Shown here: in pieces, positions 1 through 7,024 of the stretch
Numbering within the stretch: the first letter of the stretch is position 1
How the letters are laid out: every line of letters begins with the position of its first letter
Origin: Paludibacteraceae bacterium
GTDB lineage: Bacteria; Bacteroidota; Bacteroidia; Bacteroidales; Paludibacteraceae
DNA: 9,472 nucleotides
Assembly (NCBI GenBank): GCA_947471245.1
Contig: CANIXM010000044.1
Location: 1-9,472 of the forward strand
Direction: 5' to 3'
Position numbers and translations under genes: made by a program
Notes under the pieces: generated by a model
Told to the model about the DNA's origin: nothing
The model's input: the letters and a program-made list of their open reading frames with translations, nothing else
Database searches by the model: none

Positions 1-1193
1 ACAGTCACTTTTGGAACTGTAGCCTCACCATAAGCAAACATCAATTTTGCTCCATGTGTGATGATACCTGCATATTCTTGTCCTGAACCTGGAAGGAATC
101 CTGGAACGTCAACCAATGTCAATACAGGTATGTTGAACGCATCGCAGAAACGTACAAAGCGAGCTGCTTTGCGTGAAGCATCGCAGTCAAGTACTCCTGC
201 AAGGAAATTTGGTTGGTTAGCTACGATACCTGTCGGAGCACCATCAAAGCGTGCAAAACCAACAATGATATTACGAGCGTAATATTGGTGAATTTCAAGG
301 AATTCGTCATTATCCACAATGGCGTGAATAACATCCTTCATGTTGTATGGAAGGTTTGGATTATCAGGAACGATGCTGTTCAATTTATCTTCCAAACGGT
401 TTATTGGATCTAAGTTTTCAAACAAAGGAGCTTCTTCCAAATTGTTTTGTGGTAAGTAAGAAAGTAACTTGCGAATAATCAATACACCTTCTGTTTCATC
501 TGCAACTTTGAAGTGAGAAACCCCTGATTTACGAGCATGTACGTCCGCTCCACCTAAGTCTTCAGTAGAAATATCTTCACCTGTAACTGATTTCACAACT
601 TTAGGTCCTGTTACGAACATGTAGCTGTTATCCTCTGTCATCAACACAAAGTCGGTAAGTGCAGGTGAATATACAGCACCACCAGCACATGGTCCGAAAA
701 TAGCAGAAATCTGTGGAATAACACCTGATGATAGAATGTTGCGCTCAAAGATTTCGGCATATCCCGCCAATGAAGTTACACCTTCTTGAATACGAGCACC
801 ACCCGAGTCATTGATACCAATCATTGGACAACCCATTTTCAATGCCATATCCATTACTTTGCATATTTTCAATGCCATGGTTTCGGATAGCGAACCTCCA
901 AAAACGGTAAAATCTTGTGCGAAAACATACACTGTACGTCCATCTATGGTGCCATGCCCGGTGATTACACCATCACCCAGGTATTTTTCTTTTTCTAATC
1001 CAAAATTGTTACAACGGTGTGTAACAAACATATCCAACTCTTCGAAACTACCTGCATCCAATAGCATTTCAATACGTTCGCGAGCTGTAAATTTGCCCTT
1101 AGCATGTTGTGAGGCAATTCTTTTTTCTCCACCACCCAATTTTGCCTGTACACGTAGATCAATTAGGTTTTTTACTTTTTGTTGATTTTCCAT
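1..1193 (-). CDS. mmdA: Methylmalonyl-CoA decarboxylase alpha subunit / propionyl-CoA carboxylase carboxyltransferase, 3' part cut off by the window edge
   Basis: This is a biotin-dependent acyl-CoA carboxyltransferase that moves a carboxyl group between carboxybiotin and propionyl-CoA/methylmalonyl-CoA. The visible protein has 397 complete residues, and family members are usually about 510-520, so roughly the last quarter lies beyond the left edge. The start ATG at 1193 gives MENQQKVKNLIDLR, followed by the family's GGGEKRIASQHAKGKFTARERI (about 20-41). The N-terminal crotonase-like half shows INDSGGARIQEG (127-138) and the oxyanion-hole region GPCAGGAVYSPALTDF (167-182), then VTGEDIS (203-209) and LGGADVH (213-219). 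The C-terminal half is under way with VDVPGFLPG (361-369) and ITHGAKLMFAYGEA (378-391). The epimerase gene lies 36 bases upstream on the same strand, so the two probably form an operon. In Bacteroidota, genes for the small subunit, biotin carrier and membrane beta subunit often follow; they would lie outside the window. Sequence alone does not settle decarboxylase versus carboxylase direction. Confidence 0.95.
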   Translation of the reverse strand, partial: MENQQKVKNLIDLRVQAKLGGGEKRIASQHAKGKFTARERIEMLLDAGSFEELDMFVTHRCNNFGLEKEKYLGDGVITGHGTIDGRTVYVFAQDFTVFGGSLSETMALKICKVMDMALKMGCPMIGINDSGGARIQEGVTSLAGYAEIFERNILSSGVIPQISAIFGPCAGGAVYSPALTDFVLMTEDNSYMFVTGPKVVKSVTGEDISTEDLGGADVHARKSGVSHFKVADETEGVLIIRKLLSYLPQNNLEEAPLFENLDPINRLEDKLNSIVPDNPNLPYNMKDVIHAIVDNDEFLEIHQYYARNIIVGFARFDGAPTGIVANQPNFLAGVLDCDASRKAARFVRFCDAFNIPVLTLVDVPGFLPGSGQEYAGIITHGAKLMFAYGEATVPKVT

Positions 1194-1229
1194 TTGTCTA
1201 TTTCTTTGACGCTAATGATAAAACTATAT

Positions 1230-1640
1230 TTACTTAGAAGGATCTTCACACAATTCGGTTAATACTCCGAATGTTGATTTTGGATGCAGGAATGCAATGT
1301 TCAAACCCTCTGCACCTTTGCGTGGACTTTTGTCAATCAACGCTACACCTCTTTCTGCGGCTAAATCTAGTTTGGATTGTAGTCCTTCTACTGCAAATGC
1401 TACGTGGTGAACTCCTTCTCCTTTTTTCTCAATAAATTTACCTACTGGTCCCTCTGGATCTGTTGATTCCAGTAGTTCTATTTTAGTTTGACCTACTTTG
1501 AAAAATGCAGTTTTTACTTTTTGTTCTGGAACTTCTTCTACGGCGTAGCAAGTTAGTCCTAATACGTTTTCGTAGTATGGAATGGCTGTTTCCAAACTTT
1601 TTACGGCTATGCCTAAATGCTCTATGTGAGATGGCTTCAT
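1230..1640 (-). CDS. mce: Methylmalonyl-CoA epimerase
   Basis: This enzyme interconverts (R)- and (S)-methylmalonyl-CoA, connecting B12-dependent methylmalonyl-CoA mutase with the carboxyltransferase encoded just downstream. At 136 aa it has the usual length for this small vicinal-oxygen-chelate (glyoxalase/bleomycin-resistance fold) family. Two beta-alpha-beta-beta-beta modules are visible. The first begins with HIEHLGIAV (5-13) and the second with GVHHVAFAV (76-84). By family comparison the likely metal ligands are His8, Glu55, His79 and Glu129 (VLTEL). The segment VPEQKVKTAFF (37-47) matches the conserved strand that supplies a catalytic glutamate. The start ATG at 1640 puts the first strand at the expected distance. 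No Shine-Dalgarno sequence precedes it, as is common in Bacteroidota. The spacing of 36 bases to mmdA suggests co-transcription. Confidence 0.96.
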   Translation of the reverse strand: MKPSHIEHLGIAVKSLETAIPYYENVLGLTCYAVEEVPEQKVKTAFFKVGQTKIELLESTDPEGPVGKFIEKKGEGVHHVAFAVEGLQSKLDLAAERGVALIDKSPRKGAEGLNIAFLHPKSTFGVLTELCEDPSK

Positions 1641-1763
1641 AAATATATTGGGTTTTAGTTTATAAATCTCTGATTAATAAGATGTTAATCTTTAAATTTG
1701 GGTTGGATTAGATTGTTAAAAATTCTTGATTAGAGAATTTTTTCTGTAATTCATTTGATAATG

Positions 1764-1799
1764 CAAATTTACATTAAAAATTCTTCATTATTAAGCAAA
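1764..1799 (-). promoter_or_regulatory. Candidate promoter for mce-mmdA (proximal)
   Basis: On the minus strand TAAATTTG (1771 to 1764) matches the Bacteroidota -7 consensus TAnnTTTG. A TTTG at 1799-1796 could serve as the -33 element, but the 24-base spacer is a little longer than the usual 17-23. It would give a leader of roughly 115-120 bases before the epimerase start. In AT-rich DNA this is suggestive only. Confidence 0.35.
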
Positions 1800-1855
1800 T
1801 AGACAAGAAATTTTTAGGTGTTTTATGTAGTTTTTCTTGAAGTTACATGGAACAA

Positions 1856-1883
1856 CAAATTTATTATTTCGAAGTGTGTCAAA
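1856..1883 (-). promoter_or_regulatory. Candidate promoter for mce-mmdA (distal)
   Basis: A second minus-strand TAAATTTG (1863 to 1856) matches the -7 consensus, with TTTG at 1883-1880 as a possible -33 element at a 16-base spacing, slightly short. It lies about 215 bases upstream of the epimerase start. At most one of the two candidates need be real. Confidence 0.3.
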
Positions 1884-1963
1884 TTTTCTTCGCATTGATT
1901 GCTCCATCTCTTTTCTTGCTGTTGAAAATCAATGAGATAGAATTATTATACCAAACTGATACC

Positions 1964-2001
1964 AAAAATGGGTTATCCATTGATAGTGGATAACCCATTT
2001 T
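1964..2001 (-). terminator. Hairpin terminator of the PFOR gene, probably bidirectional
   Basis: The arms at 1965-1979 and 1987-2001 are perfect 15-bp inverted repeats (AAAATGGGTTATCCA and its complement) around a 7-base loop. Read on the minus strand the hairpin begins 34 bases after the PFOR stop codon and ends in a run of five T (1968-1964). Read on the plus strand it also ends in four T, so it could stop transcription from either side. Confidence 0.88.
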
Positions 2002-2034
2002 AATCAGTAAAAGTACGTTTGGTTTAATAAACAA

Positions 2035-5000
2035 TTATTGTTGTTGATCAGCCAATCGTTTATAGCCATTATAACGCCATCTTGCATTTTCTTCAGCTGC
2101 AACAAACAATTCTGTTGCTTCTTCAGGGAATTGTTTCAACAATGATGTATAACGAACTTCACCTTTCAAGAAGTCCTGGAATTTTGTCCAATCTGGCTCT
2201 TTAGAATCTAAAATGAATGGATTTTTACCTTCTGCTTCTAAGTCAGGATTGTGTCTCCACAAGTGCCAGTATCCACATGCTACAGCAAGTTGTTGCTCTG
2301 TTTGAGCTTTACCCATACCTGCTACAAGACCGTGGCTGATACATGGTGAGTAAGCAATAATGATAGATGGACCATCAAATGCTTCTGCTTCACGTATTGC
2401 TTTGAGTGTTTGAGCTTGATTGGCACCCATCGCTATCTGAGCTACATATACATAGCCATAAGAAGCTGCCATCATACCAAGGTCTTTTTTGCGGATGCGT
2501 TTACCCGATGCAGCAAATTTTGCTACTGCACCTACTGGAGTCGATTTTGATGATTGACCACCTGTGTTTGAATAAATTTCGGTATCAACTACTAATATAT
2601 TCACATTTTGACCTGTTGATAGTACGTGATCCAAACCACCATAACCAATGTCATAGGCCCATCCATCACCACCAATAATCCATTGCGACTTTTTAACAAA
2701 GTATTGTTTCAAGTCCAACAATTCTTTGCACAAATCGCAAGAGCAAGACTCCAACATTGGAACTAGCTTTTTGGTGATTTGTTGAGTTTTTAGACCGTCT
2801 TTGCGGTTTTCAATCCATTCGGCGAATAGTGCTTTCATTTCATCCGAACAGCAATCAGTAGTCTGTCCTTCAATCATTAAGCGCTCTACGCGGTCACGCA
2901 GTTTTTCCACACCGATTTGCATACCAAGGCCGTATTCAGCATTGTCTTCAAACAATGAGTTAGCCCATGCTGGACCGTGTCCTTCTTCGTTTTGAGTGTA
3001 TGGAGTAGAAGGAGCCGAACCTGAATAAATGGAAGTACAACCAGTAGCATTAGCAATCATTTGACGATCACCAAATAGTTGAGATACCAATTTGATATAA
3101 GGCGTTTCACCACAACCTGAACATGCACCAGAGAACTCAAACAATGGTGTTGCAAACTGAGAGTTTTTAGCATTCAACTGTACATCCACCAAGTGTTGTT
3201 TTGATTTCACATTATCAACACAATATGTCCAGTTTGCTTGATTTGGCATTTGTTCTGCAATTGGTCTCATTTGTAGCGCCTTTCCATTTTTGTTTCCAGG
3301 ACACACATCAGGACAGTTGCCACAATCCATACAGTCAAGCACATCTACTTGTATGCGGAATTGCATGCCTTTCATAGCAGCAGGAGTTTTCATTTCAATG
3401 GTTTCACCTTTGAATCCAGCAGCCTCTTTTTCGTCAAGAACGAATGGACGAATAGCAGCGTGAGGACATACGAATGCACATTGATTACATTGAATACAGT
3501 TTTCTGGAATCCACATTGGAACATTTGCAGCTACACCACGTTTTTCAAATTTGGTGGTACCTTGATCCCAAGTTCCATCTTCACGACCAGTGAATGCAGA
3601 TACTGGCAAATCATTACCTGTTTGAGCATTAACTGGACGAACCACTTTGTTTACAAAATCAGAACCATCAAGTTCTACTTTATCTGTTGACAATTCGATA
3701 GATGCCCATTCTGCTGGAATTTCAATTTTGGTATATTCACCACCGCGATCAACTGCTGCGTAGTTCATATTCACAATTTTATCCCCTTTTTTTCCGTATG
3801 ATTTGTTAATGGCATACTTCATTTTCTCCACAGCCAATTCATAAGGAATAACTCCTGTAATCTTGAAGAATGCTGATTGAAGAATTGTGTTGGTACGGTT
3901 TCCTAGTCCAATTTCTTGTGCAATGTTGGTGGCATTGATAATATAAAGAGAAATATTATTCGTTGCCAAGTATTTTTTCACATTATTTGGAAGGCTTTTA
4001 ATGGTTTCCTCTGCATTCCAAACTGTGTTCAACAAGAAGGTACCATCTTTTTTCAATCCTCTAGTTACATCATACAACTTCAAATAGGCTTGTACGTGAC
4101 ATGCTACGAAGTTTGGAGTATTTACTAAATAGGTTGAGCGAATTGGAGCGTCACCAAAACGAAGGTGTGAACAAGTGAATCCACCTGATTTTTTAGAGTC
4201 ATAAGCAAAATAAGCTTGACAGTATTTGTCAGTATTATCACCGATGATTTTAATCGAGTTTTTGTTTGCACCTACTGTACCGTCAGCACCCAATCCATAG
4301 AATTTTGCTTCGAAAGGACCATTGGCCAATTCAATTTCTGGTTTAAGTGGAAGCGATGTGAATGTAACATCATCTACAATACCTACTGTGAATTGATTTT
4401 TAGGTTCTGGCAATGTTAGGTTTTCATAAACTGCCATTGCTTGAGAAGGAGTAAAGTCTTTTGACGAAAGTCCATAACGACCACCAACAATAACTGGAGC
4501 ATCGGCTTTGCCATAGAAACAATCTCTTACGTCCAAATACAATGGTTCACCTGTAGCTCCTGGCTCTTTTGTGCGGTCAAGAACTGCAATAAATTTAGCG
4601 GACTTTGGAACTGCAGCTAAGAAATGTTTAGCAGAAAATGGACGATAAAGGTGTACAGAAACAACCCCTACTTTTTCGCCTGCAGCCGTCAATTCATCGA
4701 TAGCTTCTTTGATAGCTTCTGTAGATGAGCCCATTGCAATTATCACACGGTCAGCATCGGGTGCACCGTAGTAATCAAACAAGCCATAGTTGCGACCAGT
4801 GATTTTATTAATTTCATTGATGTATTCTTCTACAATGCCTACAACTTTATCATAATACACATTGGATGCTTCACGAGCCTGGAAGTAGATGTCATCGTTT
4901 TGAGCCATTCCACGAGCTACTGGATGCTCCGGGTTGATAGCACGATCACGGAAAGCTTTTAGGTATTGACGATCCAATAGTGGCTCTAATTCTTCCATGT

Positions 5001-5565
5001 CCAAAGTCTCAATTTTTTGGATTTCATGAGAAGTACGGAATCCATCAAAAAAATGAACAAAAGGCACGCGAGATTTCAAGGATGCTAAATGTGCTACTGC
5101 AGCCAAATCCATTACTTCTTGAACAGAACCTGTAGCCAACATGGCACATCCTGTTTGACGTACTGCCATCACATCTTGATGATCGCCAAAAATAGATAAT
5201 GCATGCGAAGCCAAAGCACGAGCCGAAACATGATACACGCCAGGAAGTAACTCACCAGCAACTTTATACATATTAGGAATCATCAGCAATAGACCTTGTG
5301 ATGCTGTAAATGTGTTAGCAAGTGCACCAGCTTGCAATGCCCCGTGCATAGCACCAGCAGCACCAGCTTCTGATTGCATTTCTTCTACTCTCACTGTTTC
5401 GCCGAAAATGTTTTTTCGACCACCGGCAGCCCACTCATCAACATATTCTGCCATGGTTGATGATGGTGTGATGGGATAAATGGCAGCTACTTCACTAAAC
5501 ATATACGCTATGTGTGCAGCAGCTTGATTTCCATCACAGGTTAAAAATTTTTTAGTTTTAGCCAT
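2035..5565 (-). CDS. nifJ: Pyruvate:ferredoxin (flavodoxin) oxidoreductase, single-chain
   Basis: This cytoplasmic enzyme oxidises pyruvate with CoA to acetyl-CoA and CO2 and reduces ferredoxin or flavodoxin. The 1176-aa chain has the full fused domain order. It starts with the pyruvate-binding domain containing YPITPSS (30-36). A CoA-binding/transketolase C-terminal-like domain and the gamma-type domain follow. The 2x[4Fe-4S] ferredoxin domain has Cys690, 693, 696, 700 and Cys745, 748, 751, 755. The C-terminal thiamine diphosphate domain has GDGW (966-969, Asp967 for the metal) and SNTGGQ further on. The proximal cluster ligands are Cys815, 818, 843 and 1075. These positions track the Desulfovibrio africanus enzyme within about four residues. 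Only 101 residues follow Cys1075, so the roughly 60-residue C-terminal extension (domain VII) linked to oxygen stability in D. africanus appears to be absent. The start ATG at 5565 (MAKTKKFLTCDGN) is the family-typical one. No clear promoter was found in the 90 bases upstream. The gene name follows the nitrogenase-era symbol; nothing here indicates nitrogen fixation. Confidence 0.98.
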   Translation of the reverse strand: MAKTKKFLTCDGNQAAAHIAYMFSEVAAIYPITPSSTMAEYVDEWAAGGRKNIFGETVRVEEMQSEAGAAGAMHGALQAGALANTFTASQGLLLMIPNMYKVAGELLPGVYHVSARALASHALSIFGDHQDVMAVRQTGCAMLATGSVQEVMDLAAVAHLASLKSRVPFVHFFDGFRTSHEIQKIETLDMEELEPLLDRQYLKAFRDRAINPEHPVARGMAQNDDIYFQAREASNVYYDKVVGIVEEYINEINKITGRNYGLFDYYGAPDADRVIIAMGSSTEAIKEAIDELTAAGEKVGVVSVHLYRPFSAKHFLAAVPKSAKFIAVLDRTKEPGATGEPLYLDVRDCFYGKADAPVIVGGRYGLSSKDFTPSQAMAVYENLTLPEPKNQFTVGIVDDVTFTSLPLKPEIELANGPFEAKFYGLGADGTVGANKNSIKIIGDNTDKYCQAYFAYDSKKSGGFTCSHLRFGDAPIRSTYLVNTPNFVACHVQAYLKLYDVTRGLKKDGTFLLNTVWNAEETIKSLPNNVKKYLATNNISLYIINATNIAQEIGLGNRTNTILQSAFFKITGVIPYELAVEKMKYAINKSYGKKGDKIVNMNYAAVDRGGEYTKIEIPAEWASIELSTDKVELDGSDFVNKVVRPVNAQTGNDLPVSAFTGREDGTWDQGTTKFEKRGVAANVPMWIPENCIQCNQCAFVCPHAAIRPFVLDEKEAAGFKGETIEMKTPAAMKGMQFRIQVDVLDCMDCGNCPDVCPGNKNGKALQMRPIAEQMPNQANWTYCVDNVKSKQHLVDVQLNAKNSQFATPLFEFSGACSGCGETPYIKLVSQLFGDRQMIANATGCTSIYSGSAPSTPYTQNEEGHGPAWANSLFEDNAEYGLGMQIGVEKLRDRVERLMIEGQTTDCCSDEMKALFAEWIENRKDGLKTQQITKKLVPMLESCSCDLCKELLDLKQYFVKKSQWIIGGDGWAYDIGYGGLDHVLSTGQNVNILVVDTEIYSNTGGQSSKSTPVGAVAKFAASGKRIRKKDLGMMAASYGYVYVAQIAMGANQAQTLKAIREAEAFDGPSIIIAYSPCISHGLVAGMGKAQTEQQLAVACGYWHLWRHNPDLEAEGKNPFILDSKEPDWTKFQDFLKGEVRYTSLLKQFPEEATELFVAAEENARWRYNGYKRLADQQQ

Positions 5566-5655
5566 CTTGTTAGAAATTGATTAATTATTTATTTGTTTTT
5601 ACTTACCATTAATAAATTGAGAATGAATTGTATAACTCCAGTTTACGTACCTGTT

Positions 5656-6831
5656 TCAGTACAAAAAACCAAAGAGCCACAACGGAATTACACCTTTAGT
5701 CCCAATTTTAATTTCATTATCAACATATATTACTTTCGAATTTTGTCGTGCACCATTGGGCTTTTCGAAACGGAAAAAGTATTGGGTGTCTATACAAAAA
5801 TCGGTGTGATACTTACATATATTTACTTGATGCTTAGCCAACAATGCATTGTAAAAAAAAGTTCTACTTTCTGCAGTTTTATCTATGTTGTCATAATTGA
5901 CAGCATGCATCAAATTGGTGTTGTGCAAAAAAATTGAATGAGGTTTTTTGGGATATTGATCATTGACCAAGTACAACGTATTGAGTAATCTAGCATCTTT
6001 TAGATACTTGATGTAATTCATTATTGTAGCTCTCGAAGTCTCAATTTCTTTGCTCAACTGACTTACATTGGGTGATTCTGGAGCAGATTTCATCAGCATA
6101 TAAAGCAGTCTTCTGATTTTTGACAAATACTTTGGCTCTATCTGCTTAATCAATAGGATGTCAACTTCCAACATCATGTTGATGGTCTTAATCAGATTTT
6201 CAGAAAAATTTCTTTGTTCCAAAAAAAATGGATAAAAACCGTGATGTAAATAGTCATCAAAATAATCATAAGGATTTACTTGTTGGGTGATTTGATGAGC
6301 TATGTCGGTGTGATTCTGAATAATATCCGTCAGACTATATGCCGAAAATTGTGTTCCAGACTGTAGGTTTAAAAACTCCCTAAATGAAAATCCACGCAAA
6401 TTATAGGATACAACGATATCCTTAATATCCTGATTGTCTTCTATCAGACGCATCACTGATGATCCTGAGAATACGATTTTTAAATCTAAAAACTTATCAT
6501 GGCATATTCTAAGTTCCTTCGACCAGTTTTCATACTTGTAGGTTTGATCTATCAATAACACTCTACCTCCACGGGCATAGAATTCGGTTACAAAGTCGAC
6601 CAATGAATGCTCCGTAAAATAGAAATTGTTGAAATTGATGTACAAGCATTTTTCATCCGTTCCAAAATGCTCTTTAGCATACTGGAGTAAAAAAGTGGTT
6701 TTACCTACACCACGACTACCCTTGATTCCAATAAGTCGGCGTGTCCAGTCAATTTCATCCATCAATAAACGTCTTACCGACGATTGTGTATGTTCAACTA
6801 AATACTTGTGTGTCCTGTAAAACGACTCCAT
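5656..6831 (-). CDS. Bacteroidota-type AAA ATPase (AAA_14 / DUF4143-like), altered Walker B
   Basis: This is a 391-aa STAND-like/archaeal-type ATPase of a family found in many copies in Bacteroidota and archaea, whose cellular role is not established. From Met1 at 6831 the order is: MESFYRTHKYLVEHT, the typical N-terminus; Walker A GSRGVGKTT (38-46, Lys44); Walker B VLLIDQ (91-96); the sensor-like FSGSS (121-125); RGFSFREFL (146-154); a winged-helix-like region (about 236-290); and the C-terminal domain ending in IPLWLFGFLY, the family's usual terminus, so the gene is complete. Two things are odd. Family members as I recall them have DEVHKYPNW where this has DQTYKYENW, so the catalytic glutamate is Gln96. 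Also, the C-terminal FEVGGK-type motif reads FEKPNGAR, with about six residues missing after it. An upstream GTG at 6861 would lengthen the frame by 10 codons, but it lies before the predicted transcription start, so ATG 6831 was chosen. PFOR follows 90 bases downstream on the same strand; no functional link is evident. Confidence 0.88.
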   Translation of the reverse strand: MESFYRTHKYLVEHTQSSVRRLLMDEIDWTRRLIGIKGSRGVGKTTFLLQYAKEHFGTDEKCLYINFNNFYFTEHSLVDFVTEFYARGGRVLLIDQTYKYENWSKELRICHDKFLDLKIVFSGSSVMRLIEDNQDIKDIVVSYNLRGFSFREFLNLQSGTQFSAYSLTDIIQNHTDIAHQITQQVNPYDYFDDYLHHGFYPFFLEQRNFSENLIKTINMMLEVDILLIKQIEPKYLSKIRRLLYMLMKSAPESPNVSQLSKEIETSRATIMNYIKYLKDARLLNTLYLVNDQYPKKPHSIFLHNTNLMHAVNYDNIDKTAESRTFFYNALLAKHQVNICKYHTDFCIDTQYFFRFEKPNGARQNSKVIYVDNEIKIGTKGVIPLWLFGFLY

Positions 6832-6849
6832 AGATACAATTAAAGTATG

Positions 6850-6880
6850 CAAATATAACACTTAAAACTCGATTTTGCAA
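6850..6880 (-). promoter_or_regulatory. Promoter of the AAA ATPase gene
   Basis: On the minus strand TTG (6880-6878) is followed after 20 bases by TATATTTG (6857-6850), an exact Bacteroidota TTG / TAnnTTTG promoter at ideal spacing. Transcription would begin near 6843-6846, leaving a leader of only about 12-15 bases before ATG 6831. This rules out the GTG at 6861 as the start. Confidence 0.75.
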
Positions 6881-6947
6881 TGCAGAGATAGCAATTTTAG
6901 TGTTTTTAATGAATTAATTTATCAACAGTCTGTTTTTTAATCATCAC

Positions 6948-6983
6948 TTTGTGAATAAATTGTCACACAATGATGTATATTTG
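6948..6983 (+). promoter_or_regulatory. Promoter of the beta-CASP RNase gene
   Basis: TATATTTG (6976-6983) is an exact TAnnTTTG -7 element. The best -33 candidate is TTTG at 6948-6951, with a 24-base spacer that is slightly long. Transcription would start near 6989-6991, so the in-frame ATG at 6989 would sit at or before the first transcribed base, and ATG 7025 becomes the likely start with a leader of about 35 bases. Confidence 0.6.
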
Positions 6984-7024
6984 AATAAATGACTTCTATC
7001 TATAACTTTAAAAAAACCACTACT

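Larger units (their letters stand above)
1641..2034. other. Intergenic region between PFOR and epimerase genes
   Basis: This AT-rich stretch separates two genes on the same strand. At the PFOR end it holds a strong hairpin terminator (1964-2001). Between this and the epimerase start are two minus-strand copies of TAAATTTG (1764-1771 and 1856-1863), both matching the TAnnTTTG -7 consensus, so the epimerase-mmdA pair is probably transcribed independently of PFOR. A 48-codon plus-strand open frame (1847-1993) is also present but is weakly supported. No RNA gene or repeat family was recognised. Confidence 0.7.

Noticed and set aside
811..1185. 124-codon plus-strand open frame
   Set aside because: It lies entirely antisense to the carboxyltransferase gene, whose motifs are intact; the encoded text resembles no family and is rich in Ser/Ile/Pro as expected for a shadow frame.
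1693..1700. Plus-strand TAAATTTG
   Set aside because: It matches the -7 consensus, but no TTG is found at a suitable distance upstream and no confirmed plus-strand gene follows before the PFOR terminator.
3349..3690. 113-codon plus-strand open frame inside PFOR
   Set aside because: It is antisense to the ferredoxin and gamma domains of a clearly real gene and has no promoter or recognisable motif.
5593..5937. 114-codon plus-strand open frame over the PFOR upstream region
   Set aside because: Most of it is antisense to the conserved C-terminus of the AAA ATPase, which ends in the family-typical GFLY; no motif is visible in the plus-strand frame.
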